From contig CAYGPD010000002.1 in the NCBI GenBank assembly GCA_964351655.1, positions 111,526-175,525 on the forward strand: a stretch of DNA of 64,000 bases, given 5' to 3'. Both the position numbers and the translations under genes were made by a program. Below the pieces are notes generated by a model. The model searched no databases, was not told where the DNA came from, and saw only the letters and a list, made by a program, of their open reading frames with translations. The DNA comes from Hirschia sp964351655. Lineage in GTDB: Bacteria; Pseudomonadota; Alphaproteobacteria; Caulobacterales; Hyphomonadaceae. Below are positions 43,616 through 51,217 of the stretch, piece by piece (position 1 is the first letter of the stretch; every line of letters starts with the position of its first letter).

Positions 43616-44125
43616 AATACTATCCCGTATCCATAATTAGCACATGCCATAGACGAAAATAGAGTTGTTCCCAACACTATTTCGCATACGCCAATATGCG
43701 AGTTCTGTGCCAAACAGAAGCGTTTTTTAGCCCCGTATCTATGAACGGTTGAAACTGATTTCTATTTCTTACTTCAATCAAACGTTTGATCTAATCATTT
43801 TCCGTCGTTTAGATTGCTGTGCGACTAAATTAGCGCTGTAATTTTGGGCGTTAATCTCATTTTGTTGCGCATTCACGCATCACCAAAACACTTTCTTCAA
43901 TCCTGAACAGAGTTAGTTTTGACGAATACAGCGAATGAATGGCTCCTTTATCTCACGCAAGTCGCAGACGACGATGCATACGCATCAGCCCGATGCCGGG
44001 ATTAGATGGAGCGAAGAAGCTGAACAAACTCTCATTTGTTTCAAGCCATCGGCTTTGAAATCAGTTTTCCCTTCTACCGTTATGCCTTCAGACACAAAAC
44101 GGTACATCTTTTCCGAGATATTCAT
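43616..44125 (+). promoter_or_regulatory. Porin leader with hairpins, candidate NasT-controlled attenuator
   Basis: About 510 bases with no convincing gene. The last 170 bases before the porin hold several hairpins: GTCGCAGACGAC (43961-43972), GATGC/GCATC around ATAC (43973-43986), CCC-GATGCC-GGG (43989-44000), then a larger one, TTTCAAGCC/GGCTTTGAAA (44039-44060, one bulge), followed by TTTT at 44065. Two small hairpins before a terminator-like hairpin are what ANTAR antiterminators such as NasT use. AAGTCGCAG (43959-43967) recurs in the nrtA leader. The loops have the G4 of ANTAR targets but not A1, so this is a candidate only. Confidence 0.45.
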
Positions 44126-45364
44126 ATGACAACGCGCCGTATAAACTGCCTCCTAACGACACTTCTTGTATCAACCCTATCTTCGCAAGCTTATGCGCAA
44201 GATACAAAAACAGAGGTATCTGAACCCAATACTATTGCACAAGCTTTAGAAGCTACTAAAGCTAACTTAGATTTCCGTATCAGGTATGAAGGTGTAGATC
44301 AGGATGGATTAGCTGAATCTGCAAACGCCTTAACCTATAGAATTCGTGCAGGTTTAGAAACTGGAAAATATAAAAACACTAGCTTTTTGATAGACTTCGA
44401 TCACATTGAAGATATTGTAGATGATTTCAATTCCACAACAAATGGAAAATCTAACTATCCAGTCGTAGCTGATCCGAGCACAACTGAACTCAACAGAATT
44501 CAAATTACAAATACGTCACTTCCTGATACGCAAATCGTACTAGGTCGGCAGCGTATCATAATGGATGATTCCCGCTTTATCGGAAACGTAGGGTGGCGCC
44601 AGAATGAGCAAACTTTTGACGCTCTTCGCGTAACAAACTCCAGCCTTGGTAAATTGAAAATTGATGCTGCTTATATTACAGGTGTAAATCGTATCTTTGG
44701 AGAGGAAAGTGCTGCTGGAAAATGGACGGGGGACAGCTATGCATTCAATGCATCCCACCCAACCCCAATTGGTCAACTAACCGGCTTTGCATATCTTATA
44801 GATGCTGATGAAGCTGCCGTGGCGTCTTCACAAACTTACGGCGCACGCTTGGCAGGAGCAAAAGATTTAGGCAAAGGTAAGATTAGTTACGCCTTATCCT
44901 ACGCTCAACAAGAAGATTTCGGCTCGTCAAACCTTAACTACTCTGCTGACTATTACTTTGTAGAAGCTGATTATGCCGTAAACGGATTTGTATTTGGCGG
45001 CGGTTATGAGATTTTAGGCGGCGATGATCAACGCGCTTTTAATACTCCTTTTGCAACGCTTCACAAATTTCAAGGATGGAACGACAAATTCTTGGTGACA
45101 CCTAACAACGGGATAGAGGATTTATATGCTAAAATTGGATACAAATTTGGAGATTTAGCTCTCTTTAAAGGTGTCAATCTTCTTGGTTTTTACCATGATT
45201 ATTCGGCAGAGACTGGATCTTTAGAATATGGATCAGAATTCAATATAGTTGCTTCAGCCAGCATAAATAAAAGTAAATTCACGCTTAAATATTCCAATTA
45301 TAGTGCAGATGACTTTGCCACTGACACTTCTAAATTATGGGCCTCAATTGACTTCGCATTCTAA
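44126..45364 (+). CDS. Outer-membrane porin of the nitrate regulon
   Basis: A 412-residue beta-barrel protein with a clear signal peptide (MTTRRINCLLTTLLVSTLSS, cleaved after AYA). It shows repeating amphipathic strands (LDFRIRYEG, ALTYRIRAGLETG, TQIVLGRQRI) and ends in phenylalanine (LWASIDFAF), as barrel-assembly substrates do. It is in the style of the alginate_exp/porin families rather than trimeric general porins. The frame remains open upstream to 44036, but the signal peptide fixes the start at 44126. It precedes nasT by 31 bases, so it probably lets nitrate or nitrite cross the outer membrane. That role is inferred from position. Confidence 0.83.
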   Translation: MTTRRINCLLTTLLVSTLSSQAYAQDTKTEVSEPNTIAQALEATKANLDFRIRYEGVDQDGLAESANALTYRIRAGLETGKYKNTSFLIDFDHIEDIVDDFNSTTNGKSNYPVVADPSTTELNRIQITNTSLPDTQIVLGRQRIIMDDSRFIGNVGWRQNEQTFDALRVTNSSLGKLKIDAAYITGVNRIFGEESAAGKWTGDSYAFNASHPTPIGQLTGFAYLIDADEAAVASSQTYGARLAGAKDLGKGKISYALSYAQQEDFGSSNLNYSADYYFVEADYAVNGFVFGGGYEILGGDDQRAFNTPFATLHKFQGWNDKFLVTPNNGIEDLYAKIGYKFGDLALFKGVNLLGFYHDYSAETGSLEYGSEFNIVASASINKSKFTLKYSNYSADDFATDTSKLWASIDFAF

Positions 45365-45395
45365 AGATATCGTATCTAAATCCGCAAAAGGGCAG

Positions 45396-45995
45396 ATGGC
45401 GGCAACGCCACCTGCTCTCTTGCGAGTATTGCTCATCGATGAGAATCCAAAACGAGCGACATTGGTTGAACAAGGTTTAGCTGACTCTGCACTCGTTCAT
45501 ACCGCAAGCAAAGTTCATGGACGCGCCCTGCTTGATCTCATAGCAGTCATCAAACCCGATGTTATAATAATGGATTGTTATTCTCCAGATAGAGATTCTA
45601 TTGAGAGCCTACGTACAGTCGTGCAAAATAATCCTAAGCCTATAGTCATGTTCGTTGAAGAAGAAAATCCGCAGGGCTTCCAACAAGCTATTGACGCGGG
45701 CGTAAGTGCATATGTTGTTGATGGTTTAACGCCTAAACGTGTCAAACCTGTCATTGATGTTGCAATTGCACGCTTTAAAGTGATGAACGACCTTAGGTGT
45801 GAACTAAAAAAGACTAAAGATGACCTTGCTGCGCGCAAATTCATTGAAAAAGCAAAAGGAATGCTCATGCATAAGCGTGACATGACCGAAGACCAAGCCT
45901 TCGCAGCTATGCGTACGATGTCACAAGAACGTGGAATGCCTCTAAAAGACGTTGCAGAAAATATCATCGCTATACTTAGCTTGCTAGAAGATTGA
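45396..45995 (+). CDS. nasT: ANTAR-domain antiterminator NasT
   Basis: A 199-residue response-regulator-like RNA-binding protein. The receiver half has VLLIDEN and IIMDC (Asp60), but the canonical lysine position reads Asp (YVVDGL), so it is a pseudo-receiver. The ANTAR half (about 135-195) has RKFIEKAKGMLMHKRDMTEDQAF and the final helices; the first 20 residues of that motif are diagnostic. NasT binds hairpins in nitrate-gene leaders and prevents termination, and NasS sequesters it when nitrate is absent. The ATG at 45396 is chosen as it matches the family start; an earlier frame overlaps the porin. nasS follows by 17 bases. Confidence 0.93.
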   Translation: MAATPPALLRVLLIDENPKRATLVEQGLADSALVHTASKVHGRALLDLIAVIKPDVIIMDCYSPDRDSIESLRTVVQNNPKPIVMFVEEENPQGFQQAIDAGVSAYVVDGLTPKRVKPVIDVAIARFKVMNDLRCELKKTKDDLAARKFIEKAKGMLMHKRDMTEDQAFAAMRTMSQERGMPLKDVAENIIAILSLLED

Positions 45996-46012
45996 GCTAA
46001 AAGGATTTCTAC

Positions 46013-47275
46013 ATGAACCTCCCACTTATAAATATAGGTTTTGCAAGGCTTTCTGATTGCGCTACTCTAGCAGTCGCAAAGGAACACGGATTTTTTGAAA
46101 AATACGGTCTAAACGTAAACCTTCAGCGATATAAATCTTGGGCGGCTATGCGAGATGGATTGGCTCACAAAGTAATTGATGCCGCACACATGCTCTCACC
46201 AATGGTGGTTGCTTCTGCTGCAGGACTTGGTCCTTATCCTGGAAAATTCACAACTGGGTTTGCGTTTAACTTAAATGGCAATGCTATCACTGTTTCAAGT
46301 AGCCTATTCCAGCATATGCAAAGTATTTCACCAGAATCCATGCTACAACGCCCTCTTTCAGCCACCGGGCTTAAGCACTTGGTTGAATTGCGTAAAGCAA
46401 CAGGTCAGTCAAAACTCGTCTTTGCACATGTTTATCACTTCTCAATGCACGCCTATGAACTGAGATACTGGCTTGCTGCTGCGGATATTGACCCAGATCA
46501 TGATGTGGAACTTGTTGTAGTACCACCGGAACAAATGGTAGAAAGTCTACGCGCAAAGCAAATTGATGGTTACTGTGTAGGTGAGCCTTGGAACACGGCC
46601 GCAACATCTGCCGGCTTGGGCCACACGCTTATAACATCTTCTGAAATACGGTCAGGACATATCGAAAAAGTCTTAGCTGTACGTAGCCTTTGGGCTGATC
46701 AACATGAAGAAACTCACCACGCCTTAATTAAAGCCTTACTGGAAGCATCTATATGGCTCGATAAAAAAGAGCACCGTGTCGAAGCTGCTAAACTAATTTC
46801 CACTCAAGAATATGTCGATACTTCCCTACACCAAATAGAAAGCTCACTAACAGGAAGCAATCAACAAACAGGAGGAAATCTTCGTCAAGATATTCCAGAC
46901 TTTAACGTCTTCCATCGATATGCAGCAAATTTTCCTTGGATATCACAAGCAAAGTGGATTCTAACTCAAATGGTTAGATGGCAACAAATAAAATCTGACA
47001 TCAATTTTGATCACATTTCAAGACTGGCCTTCCGTCCTGATGTGTATCGCCAAGCTGCTTTGAGCTTAAATATTTCTGTACCCTTGGTTGATGAAAAGCT
47101 AGAAGGAGCAAACCATCATGCATGGGTGTTTGACGAGGCATCAAAATCAATCGCGATGAGCGCTGACAATTTCATTGATGGTAAGATGTACAACCCTAAA
47201 AAAACAGCACAATACATATCCAGCTTCGAAAATATCAAACCATCAGTAACATCTAAAGTTCCCGCGATAGTTTAG
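46013..47275 (+). CDS. nasS: Nitrate/nitrite sensor NasS
   Basis: A 420-residue protein of the NrtA substrate-binding fold with no signal peptide, so it stays in the cytosol. Shared motifs with NrtA in this window are INIGFARLSDCATLAVAKEHG, DAAHMLSPMV, GFAFNLNGNAITVS, HELRYW-type segment YELRYWLAAADI, and GYCVGEPWN. NasS binds nitrate or nitrite and then releases NasT. AAGGA precedes the ATG. The gene order here is nasT-nasS, the reverse of many nasST pairs. It ends convergent to the nitrate operon it should control. Confidence 0.93.
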   Translation: MNLPLINIGFARLSDCATLAVAKEHGFFEKYGLNVNLQRYKSWAAMRDGLAHKVIDAAHMLSPMVVASAAGLGPYPGKFTTGFAFNLNGNAITVSSSLFQHMQSISPESMLQRPLSATGLKHLVELRKATGQSKLVFAHVYHFSMHAYELRYWLAAADIDPDHDVELVVVPPEQMVESLRAKQIDGYCVGEPWNTAATSAGLGHTLITSSEIRSGHIEKVLAVRSLWADQHEETHHALIKALLEASIWLDKKEHRVEAAKLISTQEYVDTSLHQIESSLTGSNQQTGGNLRQDIPDFNVFHRYAANFPWISQAKWILTQMVRWQQIKSDINFDHISRLAFRPDVYRQAALSLNISVPLVDEKLEGANHHAWVFDEASKSIAMSADNFIDGKMYNPKKTAQYISSFENIKPSVTSKVPAIV

Positions 47276-47304
47276 TAAGTTTACTAAGAAACAAGAGGGG
47301 TGAA

Positions 47305-47344
47305 TGAGACTTCCTCGTAGAAGTCTCACCTATACCAAGTATAG
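47305..47344. terminator. Hairpins between convergent nasS and the SUMT gene
   Basis: A perfect 9-bp stem, TGAGACTTC (47305-47313) and GAAGTCTCA (47320-47328), with a 6-base loop, followed by a second 6-bp stem, CTATAC/GTATAG (47330-47344). There is no long T run on either strand, so termination efficiency is uncertain, but the position fits. Confidence 0.6.
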
Positions 47345-47378
47345 CACACCCTGTAACCTCGATATGTGCTCAGGGGAT

Positions 47379-48155
47379 TCATAGAGAAACAAGAACACCC
47401 TTTTGTTCCATGGCAGCTGCCAGACTATAAGGGTATCTAATCAATAATACAGATGGATTTCGTACGTTTTGATCTTTGGTATCATGTGCTAATCGCCCTA
47501 GCACTGTTTTCACATTGCGTGCTTGCGCTGTGCCAGCATTTTCAATCCAGTCGGCTGGAGCTTCTGCAGGAACACCGGCAGCCATTAGATTTGATTGAAT
47601 CTTCCAAGCTTGAGCGACACCCATATAAAAAGCTACACAAACTCCAGGTTTTATAATTTTTGCCCAATCTGGAAATGCATTTGCATCTGCCGCTCGACCT
47701 GTTGTTACAATAAAACTCTGTAACTCAGCCCGTTCAGTTACTGTTATGACCGCTTCCGATGCGGCAGCCAACGCAGCTGTAACACCAGGTACAATTTCAA
47801 CTTCTGCCCCCACAATACCAGCTGCCGCAATCTCTTCGGCCGCACGTCCAAAGATCATAGGATCACCAGATTTCAGACGGGAAACACTTAATCCTTTCAA
47901 GACGCTCTCTTGAATTAGCCTATTCAATTCGCCTTGCTGAACACCACCGTCACCTGGCTTCTTGCCTACATACACGCGTGGTACACCTTCAGGAATTAAG
48001 GCAACTACTTCGTCACTAACCAGACGGTCATAGAGAACAAGATCAGATTTTTGAATACGGTTTACTGCTCTCAATGTAAGTAGATCCTTCGTGCCCGGAC
48101 CACATCCAATGAGAGTTAATTTCCCAATTCTTTCTTTGTTGGATTTATCTGTCAT
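47379..48155 (-). CDS. cobA: Uroporphyrinogen-III C-methyltransferase (SUMT)
   Basis: A 258-residue SUMT that methylates uroporphyrinogen III at C2 and C7 with SAM to give precorrin-2, the precursor of siroheme. Motifs are LIGCGPGTKDLLTLRA, YDRLVS, VGKKPGDGGVQQ, LKSGDPMIFGRAAEE and VVPGVTAAL-like IVPGVTAALAAASEA. It is the single-domain form, without the CysG dehydrogenase/chelatase part. The ATG overlaps the nasA stop by four bases, so its product is matched to nitrite reductase, which needs siroheme. It could also feed cobalamin synthesis. Confidence 0.94.
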   Translation of the reverse strand: MTDKSNKERIGKLTLIGCGPGTKDLLTLRAVNRIQKSDLVLYDRLVSDEVVALIPEGVPRVYVGKKPGDGGVQQGELNRLIQESVLKGLSVSRLKSGDPMIFGRAAEEIAAAGIVGAEVEIVPGVTAALAAASEAVITVTERAELQSFIVTTGRAADANAFPDWAKIIKPGVCVAFYMGVAQAWKIQSNLMAAGVPAEAPADWIENAGTAQARNVKTVLGRLAHDTKDQNVRNPSVLLIRYPYSLAAAMEQKGVLVSL

Positions 48156-50872
48156 TGCTCGGCAATTTCCATTGTTTTGTTGTCTCGCTCATAAAAATAC
48201 TCAGAAATCAGAGCGGCAATTTCTGGCTTACATGATCCGCAATTGGTGCCCGCACATGTTACCTTGCCAACATCGCCAACCGTTTGAGCACCGGCAGATA
48301 TGGCCTTCTCAATTGTTCCGGCTCCTACTCCCATGCAAGAGCAAATTATTTTACCAGTAGCCTCTCCCGCTTGAGGACGTCCAGCGAGTAAATTAAGTCT
48401 TGCATTGGAATCTAAACAGTTGCGTATATATTGACCAAGCCAAACACGATCTGCCTTTACTGGTCCCCGCCTAGACACAGTCACAAATGCTTTTAAGTTT
48501 TCGTTTTGTACAAAAGACCGTCTCATATCGCCTGTGTTTGTATCTACAAAAGTAATACTTTCTCCCAAAACATAGGGCTTGCAAAGTTCGTCAACAAAAT
48601 CTTGGATTTCAGCTTCTTCAAGGGTTCCGGCAACCTCAACACTCCAGCCCAGACCTCTACGGGTTACAGCCCAGTAGCTATACTTTTCGAGAATTTTTGC
48701 GTCAGGTTCTTCTTCAAAAACACCAAAAGCCCACCAGTCCAATTGCATTTTTCGAATTGAAACTGGGGTATATTTCATTTCGGGCTGACCAGAAATGGGG
48801 TCAAAATTTGAACTTGTAATTTCATCCACGCATCCCTTTGACGAAAAACGTCTCGTCCAATGCATTGGTGCGAATACTGAGCCTATAGACACTCTATCTG
48901 TAACCACAACTCGCAAATGTGCACTGCCCCACTGGCTTTTCACCACAGAAATATCAGCATCAACTAAGCCAATGGATTGAGCATCTACAGGATTAATTTC
49001 TACAAAAGGCTCGCCAATGTGGGTCGATAATCTTTGTGTTTTCCCTGTTCTGGTCATTGTGTGCCAATGATCACGGATTCGGCCAGTATTGAGGATAAGA
49101 TCAAAATCTTCACTTATACTACTGGCGGAGGGACGCACAGGAGTGGATATAAAACGTGCCCTTTTATTGGGGGTGAAAAACTGTCCATCTGCAAAAAAAC
49201 GTTTGGGAGATGAAGCTTTGATTTCAGATTTTCTGGCCGGCCATTGAAATGGGGCCATTGCGTCGTATTCAGCAGATGTAATATCTGCTAGCTTACCAAT
49301 ATCGAAATCTCTTGAGCCATTGTTTTCGAAAGTGGACATTTGGGCGTATTCAAAGAAGATGTCTGAAGATGTCTTATAGTCAAATCCCTCAAATCCCATT
49401 CTGCGTGCGACATCGGAAATTATATTCCAGTCATGTCGAGAATTCCCCGGTGGTTTCAAGAAACTACGTTGACGCGAAATACGTCTTTCTGAGTTTGTAA
49501 CGGTACCTGATTTTTCACCCCAAGCTGTTGCCGGCAACTGCACATCAGCTAACTTAACAGTGTCACTCGTATTCACAATGTCAGAAACAACGACAAACGG
49601 GCACGCTTCTATCGCCTCTTTGACTTTTCCCGCGTTGGGCATAGATACAGCTGGATTCGTCGCCATAATCCAAAGTGCTTTAATCTTTCCTTCCGCTACA
49701 GCCTCAAACATATCAACGGCTTTAAGTCCCGCCGATTGAGCAATATTAGGTGCATTCCAAAAGCGCTGAACTCTATCTAAACTTTCAGTATCATAATCCA
49801 TGTGGACAGCCAGCTGATTAGATAACCCACCGACCTCTCTTCCACCCATTGCATTTGGTTGACCTGTTATTGAAAACGGCCCCATTCCAGCGCGACCAAT
49901 TCTCCCCGTCACCAAATGGCAATTAATGATAGAATTAACCTTGTCTGTCCCAGCGCTAGATTGGTTCACGCCTTGAGAATAGACAGTCATCGTGTTTGGT
50001 GTATCAACTACCCATTCAAAAAAAGTTTGGATAACGTCTATAGAAAGTCCAGTCTGTTCAACGACTTCTTGCATGGAAAGCCTAGACGCTTCCTCTAATG
50101 CATCGCCTAAACCTTGGGTGTGATTTTTAACAAATTCATCATCATAGGCTTGAGAATTTGCCAGATATGCAAATAGCGCATTAAAGAGCGCAACATCTCC
50201 CCCATTCTTGATTTTTAAATGAAGATCAGCTGCATCTGTCGTGGCTGTTTCACGCGGATCGATAACGACTATACGTGTTCCGCGATCTGCTTTTGCTGCA
50301 AGCAAACGTTGATGAAGGACAGGATGACACCACGCAAAATTTGCACCTACGAGAATGACGAGATCCGATAGTTCTAAATCTTCGTAACATCCTGGAACTG
50401 TATCTGATCCAAAAGCTCTTTTATGCCCTGCAACTGATGATGCCATGCACAATCGAGAATTGGTGTCTATATTTGAAGAACCGATAAACCCCTTCATCAG
50501 CTTATTGGCAACGTAGTAATCTTCGGTCAGTAACTGCCCTGAAACATAAAAAGCCACGCTATCAGGACCGTGTTCGGCAATAGTTTGCAAAAATCGTCCA
50601 GCCACTAGATCAAGTGCCGAATTCCAATCAGATTTGATACCCTTTATAAATGGATCTAGCAGGCGCTCTTCATGCGTAAGGGTTTCACCCAAAGCAGAGC
50701 CTTTAGAACACAGTTTCCCAAAATTTGCGGGGTGATTTTCATCACCTTTAACTTCAGCGGTTTGTCCATCCGATGAAGGGGTCGCGATCACACCACACCC
50801 CACTCCACAATAAGGACAAGTCGTTGCCGTTTTTTCGCTTGTTGGTTCTAAAAACTCTTCTTCAAAGGGCAT
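48152..50872 (-). CDS. nasA: Assimilatory nitrate reductase catalytic subunit NasA
   Basis: A 906-residue molybdoenzyme that reduces nitrate to nitrite in the cytoplasm. The N-terminal [4Fe-4S] ligands are Cys19, Cys22, Cys26 and Cys55 (CPYCGVGCG and KLCSKGSA); SRLCMASSVAGHK holds the molybdenum cysteine. The C-terminal 60 residues form a BFD-like [2Fe-2S] domain (CSCMGVGAGTIEKAI, CGSCKPEI), so electrons can pass from ferredoxin or a flavoprotein. ATG 50872 begins four bases after the nirD stop; an earlier TTG at 50890 would overlap it. The separate NAD(P)H-binding partner seen in some systems is not in the cluster. Confidence 0.95.
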   Translation of the reverse strand: MPFEEEFLEPTSEKTATTCPYCGVGCGVIATPSSDGQTAEVKGDENHPANFGKLCSKGSALGETLTHEERLLDPFIKGIKSDWNSALDLVAGRFLQTIAEHGPDSVAFYVSGQLLTEDYYVANKLMKGFIGSSNIDTNSRLCMASSVAGHKRAFGSDTVPGCYEDLELSDLVILVGANFAWCHPVLHQRLLAAKADRGTRIVVIDPRETATTDAADLHLKIKNGGDVALFNALFAYLANSQAYDDEFVKNHTQGLGDALEEASRLSMQEVVEQTGLSIDVIQTFFEWVVDTPNTMTVYSQGVNQSSAGTDKVNSIINCHLVTGRIGRAGMGPFSITGQPNAMGGREVGGLSNQLAVHMDYDTESLDRVQRFWNAPNIAQSAGLKAVDMFEAVAEGKIKALWIMATNPAVSMPNAGKVKEAIEACPFVVVSDIVNTSDTVKLADVQLPATAWGEKSGTVTNSERRISRQRSFLKPPGNSRHDWNIISDVARRMGFEGFDYKTSSDIFFEYAQMSTFENNGSRDFDIGKLADITSAEYDAMAPFQWPARKSEIKASSPKRFFADGQFFTPNKRARFISTPVRPSASSISEDFDLILNTGRIRDHWHTMTRTGKTQRLSTHIGEPFVEINPVDAQSIGLVDADISVVKSQWGSAHLRVVVTDRVSIGSVFAPMHWTRRFSSKGCVDEITSSNFDPISGQPEMKYTPVSIRKMQLDWWAFGVFEEEPDAKILEKYSYWAVTRRGLGWSVEVAGTLEEAEIQDFVDELCKPYVLGESITFVDTNTGDMRRSFVQNENLKAFVTVSRRGPVKADRVWLGQYIRNCLDSNARLNLLAGRPQAGEATGKIICSCMGVGAGTIEKAISAGAQTVGDVGKVTCAGTNCGSCKPEIAALISEYFYERDNKTMEIAEQ

Positions 50873-50876
50873 AAGA

Positions 50877-51212
50877 TCACAAGGCCCCAACGTCCACGAT
50901 CACACGACCATCTCTCACTTCTACTGGGAATGTTTTAACACATCCCTCGTCAGCTCCGCGTGCGCGCCCGCTTGGAAGGTCTATAACAAAGTTGTGCAAG
51001 GGGCAGGTTACGCCAGTATCATGCACAATCCCTTCCGTCAGCGGCCCCTGTTTGTGGGGACACTTATTGTCAATAACATATACTTCATGTGCAGATGTTC
51101 GGAACACCCCAAGCTCTTGTTGCTTCCAAGACAATCGCCGTGCACCCCGTACTGGAATATCCTCCAGCGCGCACACATCAACCCATTTAGACGCAATAGC
51201 ATTTCCGTCCAT
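50877..51212 (-). CDS. nirD: Nitrite reductase small subunit NirD
   Basis: A 111-residue Rieske-fold subunit of NADH-dependent assimilatory nitrite reductase. The Rieske ligands are intact: CPHKQGPL and CPLHNFVIDL, so it should bind a [2Fe-2S] cluster. It lies five bases after nirB and four before nasA. Length and position are standard. Confidence 0.93.
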   Translation of the reverse strand: MDGNAIASKWVDVCALEDIPVRGARRLSWKQQELGVFRTSAHEVYVIDNKCPHKQGPLTEGIVHDTGVTCPLHNFVIDLPSGRARGADEGCVKTFPVEVRDGRVIVDVGAL

Positions 51213-51217
51213 AACTG

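Noticed and set aside
43935..44129. A 64-codon plus-strand frame in the porin leader
   Set aside because: It overlaps the hairpins and the porin signal peptide start in another frame, and shows no protein-like pattern.
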